Below, piece after piece: positions 7,806-16,216 of a DNA stretch of 25,040 bases. The stretch is from UBA1046 sp964624395 (GTDB lineage: Bacteria; Bacillota; Clostridia; Saccharofermentanales; DTU023), in contig CAZUWY010000024.1 in the NCBI GenBank assembly GCA_964624395.1, forward strand, positions 1-25,040. Direction: 5' to 3'. Each line of letters opens with the position of its first letter. Within the stretch, counting starts at the first letter, position 1. The position numbers and the translations under genes are program-made. The notes under the pieces are model-generated. The model had not been told where the DNA came from. It was given only the letters and a program-made list of their open reading frames with translations, and searched no databases.

Positions 7806-8588
7806 CTATTGCTTCCTTGCAGCAGCGATGACAAGGTAAACTAAATCCAGTCCCGCTGCTAATAAAGGCCTGGCACAGGCAGAAAGCGTGGTAGCGGAGA
7901 TTAACAGATCGTCTAATAAAATCAGCTTATGTCCCCGATAGGGAGCAGGTGAAAAATCAGGACGAAGAATGAAGGCATCATTTAGATAAATCTTCTTTTC
8001 CTCCTGGGAGATCAGGCGCCGGGATTTAAGGTTATCTTTTATCCTGGCGGCTGCTGGCAAAATTTCCAAGCCCAGATCTTCAGCCATGAAGCTGGCGATC
8101 AGCTCCACCTGGCTAAAGCCTCTAATTTTCATTTCCTGATTAGACAAGGGCAAAGGGATAATAGCAGTAGGCTGCTTAAAATTTCCTGGCGTCAGATCTC
8201 TGAGCCAGGAAGCGGCAATTGAACCTAGAAGCCGGCAATATTTTCTGCCACTGGAAAATCTTGCGCTTGCCAGCATGGCAGAGATAGGATCTTGAAAATC
8301 AAAGACGGCATAGATCCTATCGTCCCTTTTATGCCAAAGAGACTCGCTCCGATCAATAGCTTGGAAATCAGCAGGAAAAGAAAGCCTCTTACTTGCATGA
8401 AAGGGCAGAGAAGACAGGCATTTTGGACAGATATAGCGCAAATGATACTTTTGCTCAGGTGGCAGCAGTTTTGAGCAGCTATAGCAGATGGGAGGGAAAA
8501 GAAGATTTTCAAACTCGAAAATCTTCTTCCTATAAGGAATATTATATATATATTTTAGAGATCTCCATTTTTGTTGCTTTATTTGCAT
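7806..8588 (-). CDS. ComF family phosphoribosyltransferase-like protein
   Basis: A 260-residue ComFC-like protein. These proteins take part in DNA uptake during natural competence and occur widely in non-competent bacteria as well. A zinc-finger-like pair CYSC...CPKC follows 'FENLLFPPI' near the N-terminus. 'IIPLPLSNQEMKIRGFSQVE' is the family's central motif, and 'LILLDDLLISATTLSACA' is the PRPP-binding loop region. In that loop the usual TTGAT is ISATT, so the conserved Gly is Ala. The start is uncertain. The ATG at 8588 lies 7 nt after the recD2 stop but has no clear ribosome binding site. A TTG at 8660 has AGGAGA 8 nt upstream, but would overlap recD2 by 65 nt and add 24 residues before the domain. 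The gene follows recD2 and is probably co-transcribed with it. Confidence 0.82.
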   Translation of the reverse strand: MQIKQQKWRSLKYIYNIPYRKKIFEFENLLFPPICYSCSKLLPPEQKYHLRYICPKCLSSLPFHASKRLSFPADFQAIDRSESLWHKRDDRIYAVFDFQDPISAMLASARFSSGRKYCRLLGSIAASWLRDLTPGNFKQPTAIIPLPLSNQEMKIRGFSQVELIASFMAEDLGLEILPAAARIKDNLKSRRLISQEEKKIYLNDAFILRPDFSPAPYRGHKLILLDDLLISATTLSACARPLLAAGLDLVYLVIAAARKQ

Positions 8589-8595
8589 GTCAGAG

Positions 8596-10857
8596 CTAAA
8601 TCTTTTCAGCCAGTAAATCAGCTTTTTGGAAAAGAGGCGGCTGATTAAGTAGGCCGCCAAGCAAAGTTCTCCTATTTAAAGCCCGCTCATTTCTGAGCAT
8701 CATTTTGAGATTTGCCCTGCTGCAGACTAAAAACAATCTGCGGCTGGCTCTTGTCACGCCGGTGTAAAGCAGATTTCTGGTCAAAAAGTCCGGGGCTCCG
8801 TTCGGAATAGCTAAAATGACATTTTCGTATTCCGAACCCTGGCTTTTATGGATGGTAATGGCATAGGCAAGCTCTATATCTTCAAAAGCTTCATCTTTGA
8901 TTTCAACCAGTCTTTCTTCCTCGAAAAGAATTTGCAGTGTTTTTTCCTTGAAATCAATCTCAGTTACTAAACCTCGTTCCCCGTTCATCACGCCCTGCCT
9001 CTGGCTGCCATCGTCAACTTGCCGGTAAGGCAGATTATAATTATTGCGGGTCTGAATTATTTTGTCTCCCAGAGCAAAGCGATTATGCCTTTGCAGAGCC
9101 AGAAAATCCGCTTTGCCCTGTGCAATGATCTGCAGACTTTTGTTCAGAGCATTTGTGCCGGCCACACCTCTTCTGGTGGCAGAAAGGACCTGCAGCTCAT
9201 CTTCAGAATTCAGCATATAATGGCGGGGCAAAATATCTGTCACCAGCTTTTCCACGGCTGTGGCAATTTCTTGATCATTTTCCTGCAAAAGCAAAAGAAA
9301 AGAGGATTCAATAGTCTGCTCCAGCAGTAAAGATTTTCCCAGCCGGATTTGATGAGCGTTTTTAACGATCAGATCGCCCTCCTCCTGGCGGTAAATCTTT
9401 TTCAAAACCGTGCGGGGAATACTCTTCTGGGCCAGCAAATCTCTCAGAATCTGGCCGGCGCCAATAGAGGGCAGCTGGTCACTGTCACCGATAAGCAAAA
9501 GACCCATATTAAGAGGCAGGGCGGCCAGCAGGCTGGAGAAAACTGCCAGATCGAGCATGGAGCTTTCGTCCACAATAAGAAAATCCCCCTCCAGCTCCTC
9601 TTGCTGCCAGAAGCTTAATCTATGTGCCTCTTCGTCATAGGGCGTTAAAGATAGCAATCTGTGCAGGGTTTTGGCTTCAAGGCCGGAAGCTTCACTTAGG
9701 CGCCTGGCGGCTCGACCCGTGGGAGCGGCCAGTAAAACTTTCAATCCCTGTTCTTGCAGATATTGCACCAATACTTTAATAATGGTGGTCTTGCCGGTGC
9801 CTGGTCCCCCGGTCAAAATGGAAAAAGATTTTCTTACCGCCATCTCCAAGGCCATTTGCTGTTCATCACCAAGCCTTAGAGCCAGACTTTCTGCTACGGC
9901 TTCAATCTCCCTTTTAAGCAGATCTTTTTTCCCCGGGTCAAAGCTACCGGCTTGAGCTAAAAGTCTGAGAATCTTTTCCCTGGTAAAAGAAGCCATTTCC
10001 CAGCTTTCTGCCAGGCAGACTAAAACTTTATCTGCCGCCTGAAACTCATCCAGATGGTCAAAAAGTTCTTTTTCATTTTGCCAGATCTCTCTTATTGCAT
10101 TTTCCTTAAGAGAGAGGAGGCGGGAGAGGCCATAAATAAGATCGTCCCTTGGCATCCAGATGTCACCTTTTCTTTGCATCAGTTTAAGCAGATGAAAGGA
10201 AGCGGCTTGCACTCTTTCCGGGCGATCTGCTAAAAAACCCAGTTTGCCGGCCAGTTTATCGGCGGTTTCAAAAGCTATACCCTCAATCAGGCCAACCAGA
10301 CGGTAGGGATTGTTTCTGATCAAGCTGACAGCATTATCGCCCAGCTCCCGGTAGATCTTTTGAATACGGGCATTGCCGACACCAAGAGGGGCAAGCAAAA
10401 GCGCCAGATCCTGCCAGGATCTGGCTGCCCTGAAGCTCTCAGCTATGGTCTGAGCTTTTTTAGCGGAAATCCCTTTCACTTGAGCCAGCTCTTGCGGGGA
10501 ATTCGCTACTATCTTAAGCGTATCCTGCCCAAATTTTTGCACCATTCTGCCCGCCAAAACCGGTCCAATTCCGGAGATGGCGCCTGATGCCAAATAGGCT
10601 TTGATCGCCGCTTCGCTTGTGGGCAGATTAATCTTTATCTCCTTTACCTTCAGCTGCAGACCATAATCTTTGTGATCGACCCAATTGCCGGTAAACATCG
10701 CCTCGTCGCCAATGTTTAACGGCGGCATGATACCGACGGCAATAAAATCTATTTTCTCTGCATCCACTTCCGCGACGGTGAAACCGTTCTTGGAATTGAC
10801 AAAAGTAATATGTGAGATTTTACCGCGGATCTCAACTGTTTCTTCTTGTGAATACAA
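8596..10857 (-). CDS. recD2: ATP-dependent RecD2-type DNA helicase
   Basis: A 753-residue SF1B 5'-3' helicase of the RecD2 type, which in bacteria without RecBC acts alone in DNA repair and replication-fork maintenance. The N-terminal OB-like domain starts 'VEIRGKISHITFVNSKNGFT'. Helix-hairpin-helix segments ('LAQVKGISAKKAQTIAESF') follow. Walker A 'GGPGTGKTTIIK' is near residue 348, the Walker B segment 'FLIVDESSMLD' near 425, 'IGDSDQLPSIGAGQILRDLL' near 457, and the C-terminal 'AITIHKSQGSEYENVILAIP' near 665. The length matches RecD2 (about 720-780) rather than RecD of RecBCD (about 600). The start is a TTG with AGGAG 6 nt upstream. comF follows after 7 nt. Confidence 0.93.
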   Translation of the reverse strand: MYSQEETVEIRGKISHITFVNSKNGFTVAEVDAEKIDFIAVGIMPPLNIGDEAMFTGNWVDHKDYGLQLKVKEIKINLPTSEAAIKAYLASGAISGIGPVLAGRMVQKFGQDTLKIVANSPQELAQVKGISAKKAQTIAESFRAARSWQDLALLLAPLGVGNARIQKIYRELGDNAVSLIRNNPYRLVGLIEGIAFETADKLAGKLGFLADRPERVQAASFHLLKLMQRKGDIWMPRDDLIYGLSRLLSLKENAIREIWQNEKELFDHLDEFQAADKVLVCLAESWEMASFTREKILRLLAQAGSFDPGKKDLLKREIEAVAESLALRLGDEQQMALEMAVRKSFSILTGGPGTGKTTIIKVLVQYLQEQGLKVLLAAPTGRAARRLSEASGLEAKTLHRLLSLTPYDEEAHRLSFWQQEELEGDFLIVDESSMLDLAVFSSLLAALPLNMGLLLIGDSDQLPSIGAGQILRDLLAQKSIPRTVLKKIYRQEEGDLIVKNAHQIRLGKSLLLEQTIESSFLLLLQENDQEIATAVEKLVTDILPRHYMLNSEDELQVLSATRRGVAGTNALNKSLQIIAQGKADFLALQRHNRFALGDKIIQTRNNYNLPYRQVDDGSQRQGVMNGERGLVTEIDFKEKTLQILFEEERLVEIKDEAFEDIELAYAITIHKSQGSEYENVILAIPNGAPDFLTRNLLYTGVTRASRRLFLVCSRANLKMMLRNERALNRRTLLGGLLNQPPLFQKADLLAEKI

Positions 10858-10904
10858 GATTATCTCCTCAAACTTATCTCTACAGATAAAATACTAACGC
10901 AGTA

Positions 10905-10932
10905 ATTTTAGATAATATAAATAATGAAACAA
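10905..10932 (-). promoter_or_regulatory. Candidate recD2 promoter
   Basis: On the minus strand TTGTTT (complement of 10927-10932) and TAAAAT (complement of 10905-10910) are separated by 16 nt, about 50 nt upstream of the recD2 TTG start. The match to sigma-A consensus is moderate and the surroundings are very AT-rich, so chance is possible. Confidence 0.4.
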
Positions 10933-11023
10933 CAAAAAAGACAATCCAAATTAATAAACTACAGCTTGGCCAAGAGATAGTTAGGCTTTGCCAGTAAATT
11001 TTTACCGGTCGAAATAGTTTTTC

Positions 11024-12217
11024 TTAATTCAGACCGGCAATTTCTCTTAACTTTTGCACATAATCTGTCTTCTCCCAGGGGAGATCGAGATCGAGGCGGC
11101 CGAAATGACCATAGTTTGAGACCTGCCTGTAAATAGGCCTTCTCAGATTAAAGGAACGGATGATTGCTTCAGGTCTTAGATCGAAAAGCTCTTTGACGTA
11201 AGAGGCCAGCATCTCATCAGTCTTTACTCCACTGGAGAAACTGTTAACAAAGATAGAGACAGGTTGGGCCATGCCTATGGCATAGGCCAGCTGAACCTCA
11301 CAGCTCTTGGCTAAACCTGCCGCCACAAGATTCTTGGCAATGTGACGGGCTGCATAGCTGGCGGAACGGTCGACCTTAGTCGGATCTTTACCTGAAAAGG
11401 CACCACCACCATGATGGGCAGAACCGCCATAGGTGTCACAGATTATTTTTCTGCCTGTAAGGCCAGTATCTCCCTGCGGCCCCCCAATGACAAAGCGTCC
11501 GGTGGGATTGATAAAGATCTTGGTCTTCTGATTGAATAGTTCAGCAGGCAGCACGGGAGAGATGACCATTTCCAGCACCAGTTCCTTCAGAGCGGGCAAA
11601 GAGATCTCTTCACTGTGCTGGGTGGAGATGACAACAGTATCGATATGGACAGGAGTATTTCCCCGATAGCGGATAGTAACCTGAGTTTTCCCGTCCGGAT
11701 AGATCATATCCGTCTGGCCGCTTTTCCTGATAAAAGCCAGCTGCTTACTCAGTTTGTGAGCCAAAACGATGGGCAGGGGCAGGTATTCCGGGGTGTCGCT
11801 GTTGGCATAGCCAAACATCAGGCCCTGATCGCCTGCTCCGGTGCTAAAGCCGTCATCTTTGCTCTCTCTATATTCTAAAGCCTTGTCAACACCCTGGGAT
11901 ATATCCTGCGACTGATCGTCAATACTGAGCAAAACTGCACAGCTGTCCGCATCAAAGCCGCCTTTGTCTCTGGTATAGCCTATATCGCGCACTGTGCCTC
12001 TGGCGACTTTGGCAATATCTACATAGGCGCTGGTGGTGATCTCCCCCATCACCATGATCAGGCCGGTTGTCGCAACAGTTTCACAGGCGACCCGGGCCAT
12101 GGGGTCTTGCTCTAAGATGGCGTCAAGTATCGCATCGGAAATCTGATCGCATAATTTATCCGGATGCCCCTCTGTCACAGATTCCGAGGTGAATAGCCAT
12201 TCTCTTTCTATCGTCAT
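11024..12217 (-). CDS. metK: S-adenosylmethionine synthetase
   Basis: A 397-residue enzyme making S-adenosylmethionine from methionine and ATP. 'TSESVTEGHPDKLCDQISDA' is the N-terminal signature with the catalytic-region His/Asp, 'GAGDQGLMFGYA' is the second signature, and 'GGGAFSGKDPTKVDRSA' is the phosphate-binding glycine-rich loop. The length is the family standard. A longer reading to 12256 is open, but GGAGG lies 8 nt before the ATG at 12217 and the protein then starts MTIEREWLFTSE as expected, so I use 12217. The gene stands alone and is controlled by a SAM-I riboswitch in its leader, giving feedback repression by its own product. Confidence 0.97.
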   Translation of the reverse strand: MTIEREWLFTSESVTEGHPDKLCDQISDAILDAILEQDPMARVACETVATTGLIMVMGEITTSAYVDIAKVARGTVRDIGYTRDKGGFDADSCAVLLSIDDQSQDISQGVDKALEYRESKDDGFSTGAGDQGLMFGYANSDTPEYLPLPIVLAHKLSKQLAFIRKSGQTDMIYPDGKTQVTIRYRGNTPVHIDTVVISTQHSEEISLPALKELVLEMVISPVLPAELFNQKTKIFINPTGRFVIGGPQGDTGLTGRKIICDTYGGSAHHGGGAFSGKDPTKVDRSASYAARHIAKNLVAAGLAKSCEVQLAYAIGMAQPVSIFVNSFSSGVKTDEMLASYVKELFDLRPEAIIRSFNLRRPIYRQVSNYGHFGRLDLDLPWEKTDYVQKLREIAGLN

Positions 12218-12242
12218 AAAATAATCCTCCCAAAATTTAATT

Positions 12243-12266
12243 AAAAAAGATCTCACGAGGAGATCT
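12243..12266 (-). terminator. Riboswitch expression-platform terminator of metK
   Basis: On the minus strand AGATCTC-CTCGT-GAGATCT is followed by TTTTTTAA, a 7-bp stem with a 5-nt loop and a T-run. The upstream TGAGATCT (complement of 12273-12280), which is part of the aptamer P1 3' side, can pair with the first arm AGATCTC and act as antiterminator. Ligand binding would hold P1 closed and free the terminator. Confidence 0.85.
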
Positions 12267-12276
12267 GAAAATAGAT

Positions 12277-12380
12277 CTCATCTGCCGACCTTTAAGGTCC
12301 GCTGGAATTGGCACCGCCGCTTTACCGCGGTTGCCGGGCTTCACAGGGCCAGTCCCTCCGCCTCTCTGGATAAGATATCT
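12277..12380 (-). ncRNA. SAM-I (S-box) riboswitch
   Basis: The minus strand carries the canonical S-box aptamer: CTTATCCAGAGAGGCGGAGG, then GGACTGGCCC, TGTGAAGCCCGGCAACC, GGTGCCAATTCCAGC and the closing AGATGAG. CTTATC pairs with GATGAG to form P1. It lies about 60 nt upstream of the metK ATG with a terminator in between, so high S-adenosylmethionine should stop metK transcription. This is a well-known class. Confidence 0.97.
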
Positions 12381-12387
12381 CTATTAG

Positions 12388-12393
12388 ATTATA
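12388..12393 (-). promoter_or_regulatory. Candidate -10 box of the metK riboswitch transcript
   Basis: A perfect TATAAT on the minus strand sits a few bases ahead of the riboswitch aptamer, the right place for a transcript starting just before P1. No good -35 hexamer is visible 16-18 nt upstream. Confidence 0.5.
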
Positions 12394-12620
12394 TAGATTC
12401 ATTAAGAGCTTAAACTTCTACCCCCCAATATTACCTCTTCAATTTGGCTAAAGCAAATCATCTGGCCGCAATTTATTTCTTAATTCTCGCCTTAGCTAAC
12501 CAGCTCGTTTTTTTAGCTTGACTGCTGCTTGCAGATAAACGCAGGCAATGTCGGGGCTGGAGGAAAAAGGCAAGAGCAGAATTTAATATTCTAAGAACAA
12601 GAAAAAATTGCGAGGTTAAA

Positions 12621-13496
12621 ATGCTGGCTAAAGTATTGATCCGTGATCAGGATAAAAACCGCGAAACGCGTATATATAGAGAACTAGAAAGATTTGCCGC
12701 CGGCAGATACCAGGTTTTCACAGCAGAAGATAAAAGGGCGGATCCAGATTTTGATCTCATTCTTTGCCCGCAAAGGGAGGCCTCCTGCTACCAAGAAAAC
12801 AGTCCGGAGGCAAAAATAATGACTTGGGAACAAGAGTTTACCCAGCCTTTGAGGATTTCTTTGATCCATCAAGAGATTGAAAAAAATCTGGCAATCTGGC
12901 GTAAACGCCGCAGATCTCTGACAGAGGGAAAAAAATCCAATCTGTCGCTTCTTTTTTGCTTTGACAATTGCCGAAAAGACAAATGGCTGCCCTCCTATCT
13001 CAAGGCTTTATTAAAGCAAGGCCTTTATGTTCTTTATCTTCCGCTCAAACCCCTTTACCGCATAAACGATCTGGAAGAAAAAAGCCTGGGCAAAAAGCTC
13101 ACTGATCTATTAATCACTTTAGATCAGCAAGAAAGCGATTCTACCTCTAATCTTGGCCATTATCTTTTTATGCACAGCAGTGGCTATATGACTTTCCGTC
13201 TCTCAACTGAGGCCGACGATCTCATCAGCTGCCCTCCTCATCTTTTGCGCAGCCTTCTTTTAATAATCCGCCAATATCTTGACAAGAAATCTGAACCGGC
13301 TATTGCCCTAATTGACTGTGAGCAGCTGGGTCTAGATACAACCATCCGTCTAATTCAGCTCTGCGATACTTTCTATGCTGACGGCGTCTTTACAGAAAAT
13401 GACGCTGGCAAGGTAGCCAGGCGGGAACTGGCCAAAATCCTGGCTGCCCTGCCTGCCAGTGTGGAATTTCGTCTGCTGAACGAGGTACGCTTATGA
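12621..13496 (+). CDS. TadZ/CpaE-like protein without a P-loop
   Basis: A 291-residue protein, first gene of the Tad cluster. I do not see a clean family signature, but its layout follows clostridial TadZ/CpaE proteins. The first ~90 residues replace the receiver-like domain. 'LSLLFCFDNCRKDKWL' stands where TadZ has its Walker-A loop, and is followed by 'LLKQGLYVLYLPLKPL' (the usual 'KVLYLNLE' strand). 'ADDLISCPPHLLRSLL' corresponds to the family's 'PEDLxxLT' segment, and 'PAIALIDCEQLGLDTTIRLI' to its 'VIDLG' strand. No GK(T/S) is present, so ATP binding is doubtful. TadZ helps place the secretion machine at a pole or membrane site. The stop overlaps the cpaF start (ATGA), which supports a joint function. 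GAGGT precedes the ATG. Similarity is judged by eye. Confidence 0.55.
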   Translation: MLAKVLIRDQDKNRETRIYRELERFAAGRYQVFTAEDKRADPDFDLILCPQREASCYQENSPEAKIMTWEQEFTQPLRISLIHQEIEKNLAIWRKRRRSLTEGKKSNLSLLFCFDNCRKDKWLPSYLKALLKQGLYVLYLPLKPLYRINDLEEKSLGKKLTDLLITLDQQESDSTSNLGHYLFMHSSGYMTFRLSTEADDLISCPPHLLRSLLLIIRQYLDKKSEPAIALIDCEQLGLDTTIRLIQLCDTFYADGVFTENDAGKVARRELAKILAALPASVEFRLLNEVRL

Positions 13497-14641
13497 AGAT
13501 AGACAGATCATTACAAAATAAGCTGATTGAGGAGATACTGCAGCAGGAACCTGCTGCTGACCGCATGAGTGCAGAGGAATTAAAGGGCCTGATCGCTTTA
13601 GTGGTAAACCGCTTTAGTTCCAGATATTCCCTCTCTTTTTCTCAGAGAAGAAAACTGATTACAGATATCTTTAACTCCATGCGTGGACTTGATGTCTTGC
13701 AAAGGCTGGTAGATGATCCAGAGATAACCGAGGTCATGGTCAATGGCCCAGATTTTGTCTTTTATGAAAAAGAGGGCAGGCTTCAGCAGGCAGATATTGC
13801 TTTTGAAAACAGGGCTCATTTAAGCAATGTCATCTCCAGATATTTCGGCCGCGCCAATAAATTAATCAATGAAATAAAACCGATACGCGATATGCGCCTT
13901 AAAGACGGTTCCAGGATTCATGCCGTACTCCCGCCTGTTGCGCCGGACGGACCTATCCTTGCCATTAGACGCTTTACCGGCATCAGACCGACGATGTCGG
14001 CTCTGGTTGCAAATGAGACTTTAAGCGCCGCTGCCGCCGACTGGCTGAAAGAAAAGGTGATCGCCAGATGCAATATCTTTATCTCCGGCGGCACAGGTAC
14101 AGGCAAGACCACCTTCCTCAACGCCCTCTCCGCTTTTATCCCGGATAATCAGCGGGTGGTGACAATAGAAGATTCCTGTGAACTAAAACTGGCCCTGAAA
14201 AACCTGGTGCGCCTGGAGGCCAGACTGCCGGGGCCTGACAAGCAGGGGGAGATATCTCTGACTGATCTAATCCGCTCTTCCTTGCGCCTCAGGCCGGATC
14301 GCATTATTGTCGGCGAAGTCCGAGGTGATGAAAGCTACGACATGATCCAGGCCATGCAGACAGGCCACCCCGGTTCCATGTGCACCGGCCATGGCAATAA
14401 TCCGGAAGAGATGCTGGAGAGATTATCCCTCCTTCTTCTAACGGCCTCTAATCTGCCCTGGGAGGCCTGCCGCATCATGCTGGCGGCGGCGATCGACATC
14501 ATGGTGCATCTGGGCAGAACCGATCAGGGGGAAAGAATTGTCGAGCGGATACTGACGGTAGAAAGCTACAGCAGCGGCAGCTTTGTTTTAAGCGATAACT
14601 TTGTCCGCAGCAAGGGCGAAATGATTGAGCTGGTCAGTTAG
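13493..14641 (+). CDS. CpaF/TadA-type secretion ATPase
   Basis: A 382-residue hexameric-type secretion ATPase of the Tad/CpaF branch that would power pilin assembly. The N-terminal domain has 'LQRLVDDPEITEVMVNGPDF', the hallmark of CpaF. 'DMRLKDGSRIHAVLPPVAPD' precedes the nucleotide-binding domain, in which Walker A 'ISGGTGTGKTTFLNALSAFI' is near residue 196, the Walker B region 'RPDRIIVGEVRGDESYDMIQ' near 268, and 'AMQTGHPGSMCTGHGNNPEE' carries the His box. The length matches CpaF without a long N-terminal extension. The ATG overlaps the upstream stop by 4 nt. The next gene begins 8 nt after its stop. Confidence 0.92.
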   Translation: MKIDRSLQNKLIEEILQQEPAADRMSAEELKGLIALVVNRFSSRYSLSFSQRRKLITDIFNSMRGLDVLQRLVDDPEITEVMVNGPDFVFYEKEGRLQQADIAFENRAHLSNVISRYFGRANKLINEIKPIRDMRLKDGSRIHAVLPPVAPDGPILAIRRFTGIRPTMSALVANETLSAAAADWLKEKVIARCNIFISGGTGTGKTTFLNALSAFIPDNQRVVTIEDSCELKLALKNLVRLEARLPGPDKQGEISLTDLIRSSLRLRPDRIIVGEVRGDESYDMIQAMQTGHPGSMCTGHGNNPEEMLERLSLLLLTASNLPWEACRIMLAAAIDIMVHLGRTDQGERIVERILTVESYSSGSFVLSDNFVRSKGEMIELVS

Positions 14642-14649
14642 GAGAAAAA

Positions 14650-16176
14650 ATGAAAAGAAAAAGGCATAAAGCGCAAGGAAATAATTTACAAAAAAAGATC
14701 ATCGCCCTGCTGGCGGCTGCTCTTTTCTCCTGGTTTAGTTCGGCAGTATTTCTAGCTGAAAAAGAGCTGAGATTAATCAGCAGTGGCTTTGCTGGCCTGC
14801 TTTTGGCCTATGCCCTCTACCGTGTATTTTTGACCCGAACTGAGCAGCAAAAGCTGGAGGAATCAGAGCAGCTTTTAGCCTTTTTGTCGGGACAGATTGC
14901 CTCCGGCTACACCTTGGAGAGAGCTTTGCTTGACGCTCCTCTTGCCTTGCAGGAGCAATTGGGCTCGCGCAGCCGTCTGGTGCATCTTTTGCACAGAATG
15001 AAAAATAAGCTGGAGGCTCAAATTGAGCTCTCAGCTGCCTTAGATCAATTCTCCCAGGCCTATGCTTGCCAACGTTTGAGCCGTGATCTGGCCATCTTGC
15101 CCTGGCTCAGACTGCAGGGCGGCCAAATTGATGTCTATCTGAGGGAAAGCCATCGGCAGCTGCACCTGGAGATGGCCATGCAGGCAGAAGTGGCAGCTGA
15201 GAACAGTCAGAGAATGTCAGAGTCTTTGATTATGAGTTTTTTGCCCTTTATTTTCGGCCTGCTGTTATTTAAGCAAAACATTTCTTTGCAGCATCTGACC
15301 TGGCTCAAATGGGCAGGATTGATCTTCCATTTTCTGGCTCTGCAGGTTTTGAGCCTGACTTTAATCATTGCTGCCAAAGCACCGCAGCCCGCTGCCAAAC
15401 TACAGCCGGATAAAGAAAAACCTAAAAGAATGCAGGCCAAGAAAAGGAAAGTTTTCGCCAGTCTTTATCTGAAAATAATGCCTTCCTTTTACATTTATAA
15501 AATAAACAGACTGGTTCGCCAGACTGAGCTGGCCGGCAGACAAGAGGGGCTTTGGCAGATTTACCTGGCCAAGAAGTTTTACTACTTTTTGACAGGACTA
15601 TTTATATCTCTCCTCTATCTTGTAAGCAAACTAAGCAATCTCTGGCTGGCTCTTATCTTCCCCCTCGCCTTACCTTTGCTGCAAGATCTTGCTCTCATCA
15701 GCCGGGAAAGGCAGCAAAGACAGATTTTCCGCCTGACCTATCCACCCCTGCTTAACATTTTGGCCCTGCTGATGGAAAGCGGACTGACTTTGCAAATTGC
15801 TCTGGAGCTGGCCAGCAAAGGTCTCGCCGGCTTTTACTCTGCAGAAATAGTCAAGCAGGATCTGCAACAGACCATTAATTCAATCGAGGCTGGCATCGCT
15901 GCCGGGCAGGCGGTCAAAGAGCTGGCGGAAAAATGCCCCCTGCCGGAGATTTCCTCAGCTCTTAGACTGGCGGCCCGCTATGACCAGCAGGGTTCTGCGG
16001 AGCTGCTGGCCTTGCTTTCCTTGCAGGCTGCAGCCAGCTGGCAGATATATCGCAACGGGCTCAGGCGGCAGCTGGAACAAAGGGCTATGCTTTTGTTCAT
16101 CCCCATGGGCCTGGCATTGCTCAATGTTTTAGCTATCGCGGTAATGCCGGCGTTAGCATCGTTTCAGTCATTTTGA
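14650..16176 (+). CDS. TadB-TadC fusion: two type II secretion F domains in one chain
   Basis: A 508-residue inner-membrane platform protein. Two hydrophobic segments (about 17-35 and 44-62) precede a first T2SSF/GspF domain (about 73-195) with 'SGQIASGYTLERAL'. Two more segments (about 190-208 and 220-242) follow, then a basic, Lys/Pro-rich linker (about 245-268). The second half repeats the plan: segments near 310-347, a second T2SSF domain (about 360-475) with 'MESGLTLQIALELASK', and a last segment near 480-502. In ordinary Tad loci these are separate TadB and TadC proteins of roughly 300 residues each. No stop or frameshift is visible across the junction, so the fusion looks native. AGGAG lies 5 nt before the ATG. 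Confidence 0.82.
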   Translation: MKRKRHKAQGNNLQKKIIALLAAALFSWFSSAVFLAEKELRLISSGFAGLLLAYALYRVFLTRTEQQKLEESEQLLAFLSGQIASGYTLERALLDAPLALQEQLGSRSRLVHLLHRMKNKLEAQIELSAALDQFSQAYACQRLSRDLAILPWLRLQGGQIDVYLRESHRQLHLEMAMQAEVAAENSQRMSESLIMSFLPFIFGLLLFKQNISLQHLTWLKWAGLIFHFLALQVLSLTLIIAAKAPQPAAKLQPDKEKPKRMQAKKRKVFASLYLKIMPSFYIYKINRLVRQTELAGRQEGLWQIYLAKKFYYFLTGLFISLLYLVSKLSNLWLALIFPLALPLLQDLALISRERQQRQIFRLTYPPLLNILALLMESGLTLQIALELASKGLAGFYSAEIVKQDLQQTINSIEAGIAAGQAVKELAEKCPLPEISSALRLAARYDQQGSAELLALLSLQAAASWQIYRNGLRRQLEQRAMLLFIPMGLALLNVLAIAVMPALASFQSF

Positions 16177-16216
16177 TCGAGGATTGCACCTGCCTGGCAG
16201 GAGAAAGGAGATCGTC

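Noticed and set aside
11024..11060. Possible metK terminator using CCGGTC/GACCGG around the stop codon
   Set aside because: The stem is only 6 bp with a loop of about 20 nt and no proper T-run, so it is not convincing.
12518..12546. Promoter for the Tad cluster from TTGACT at 12518-12523
   Set aside because: No acceptable -10 box lies 16-18 nt downstream.
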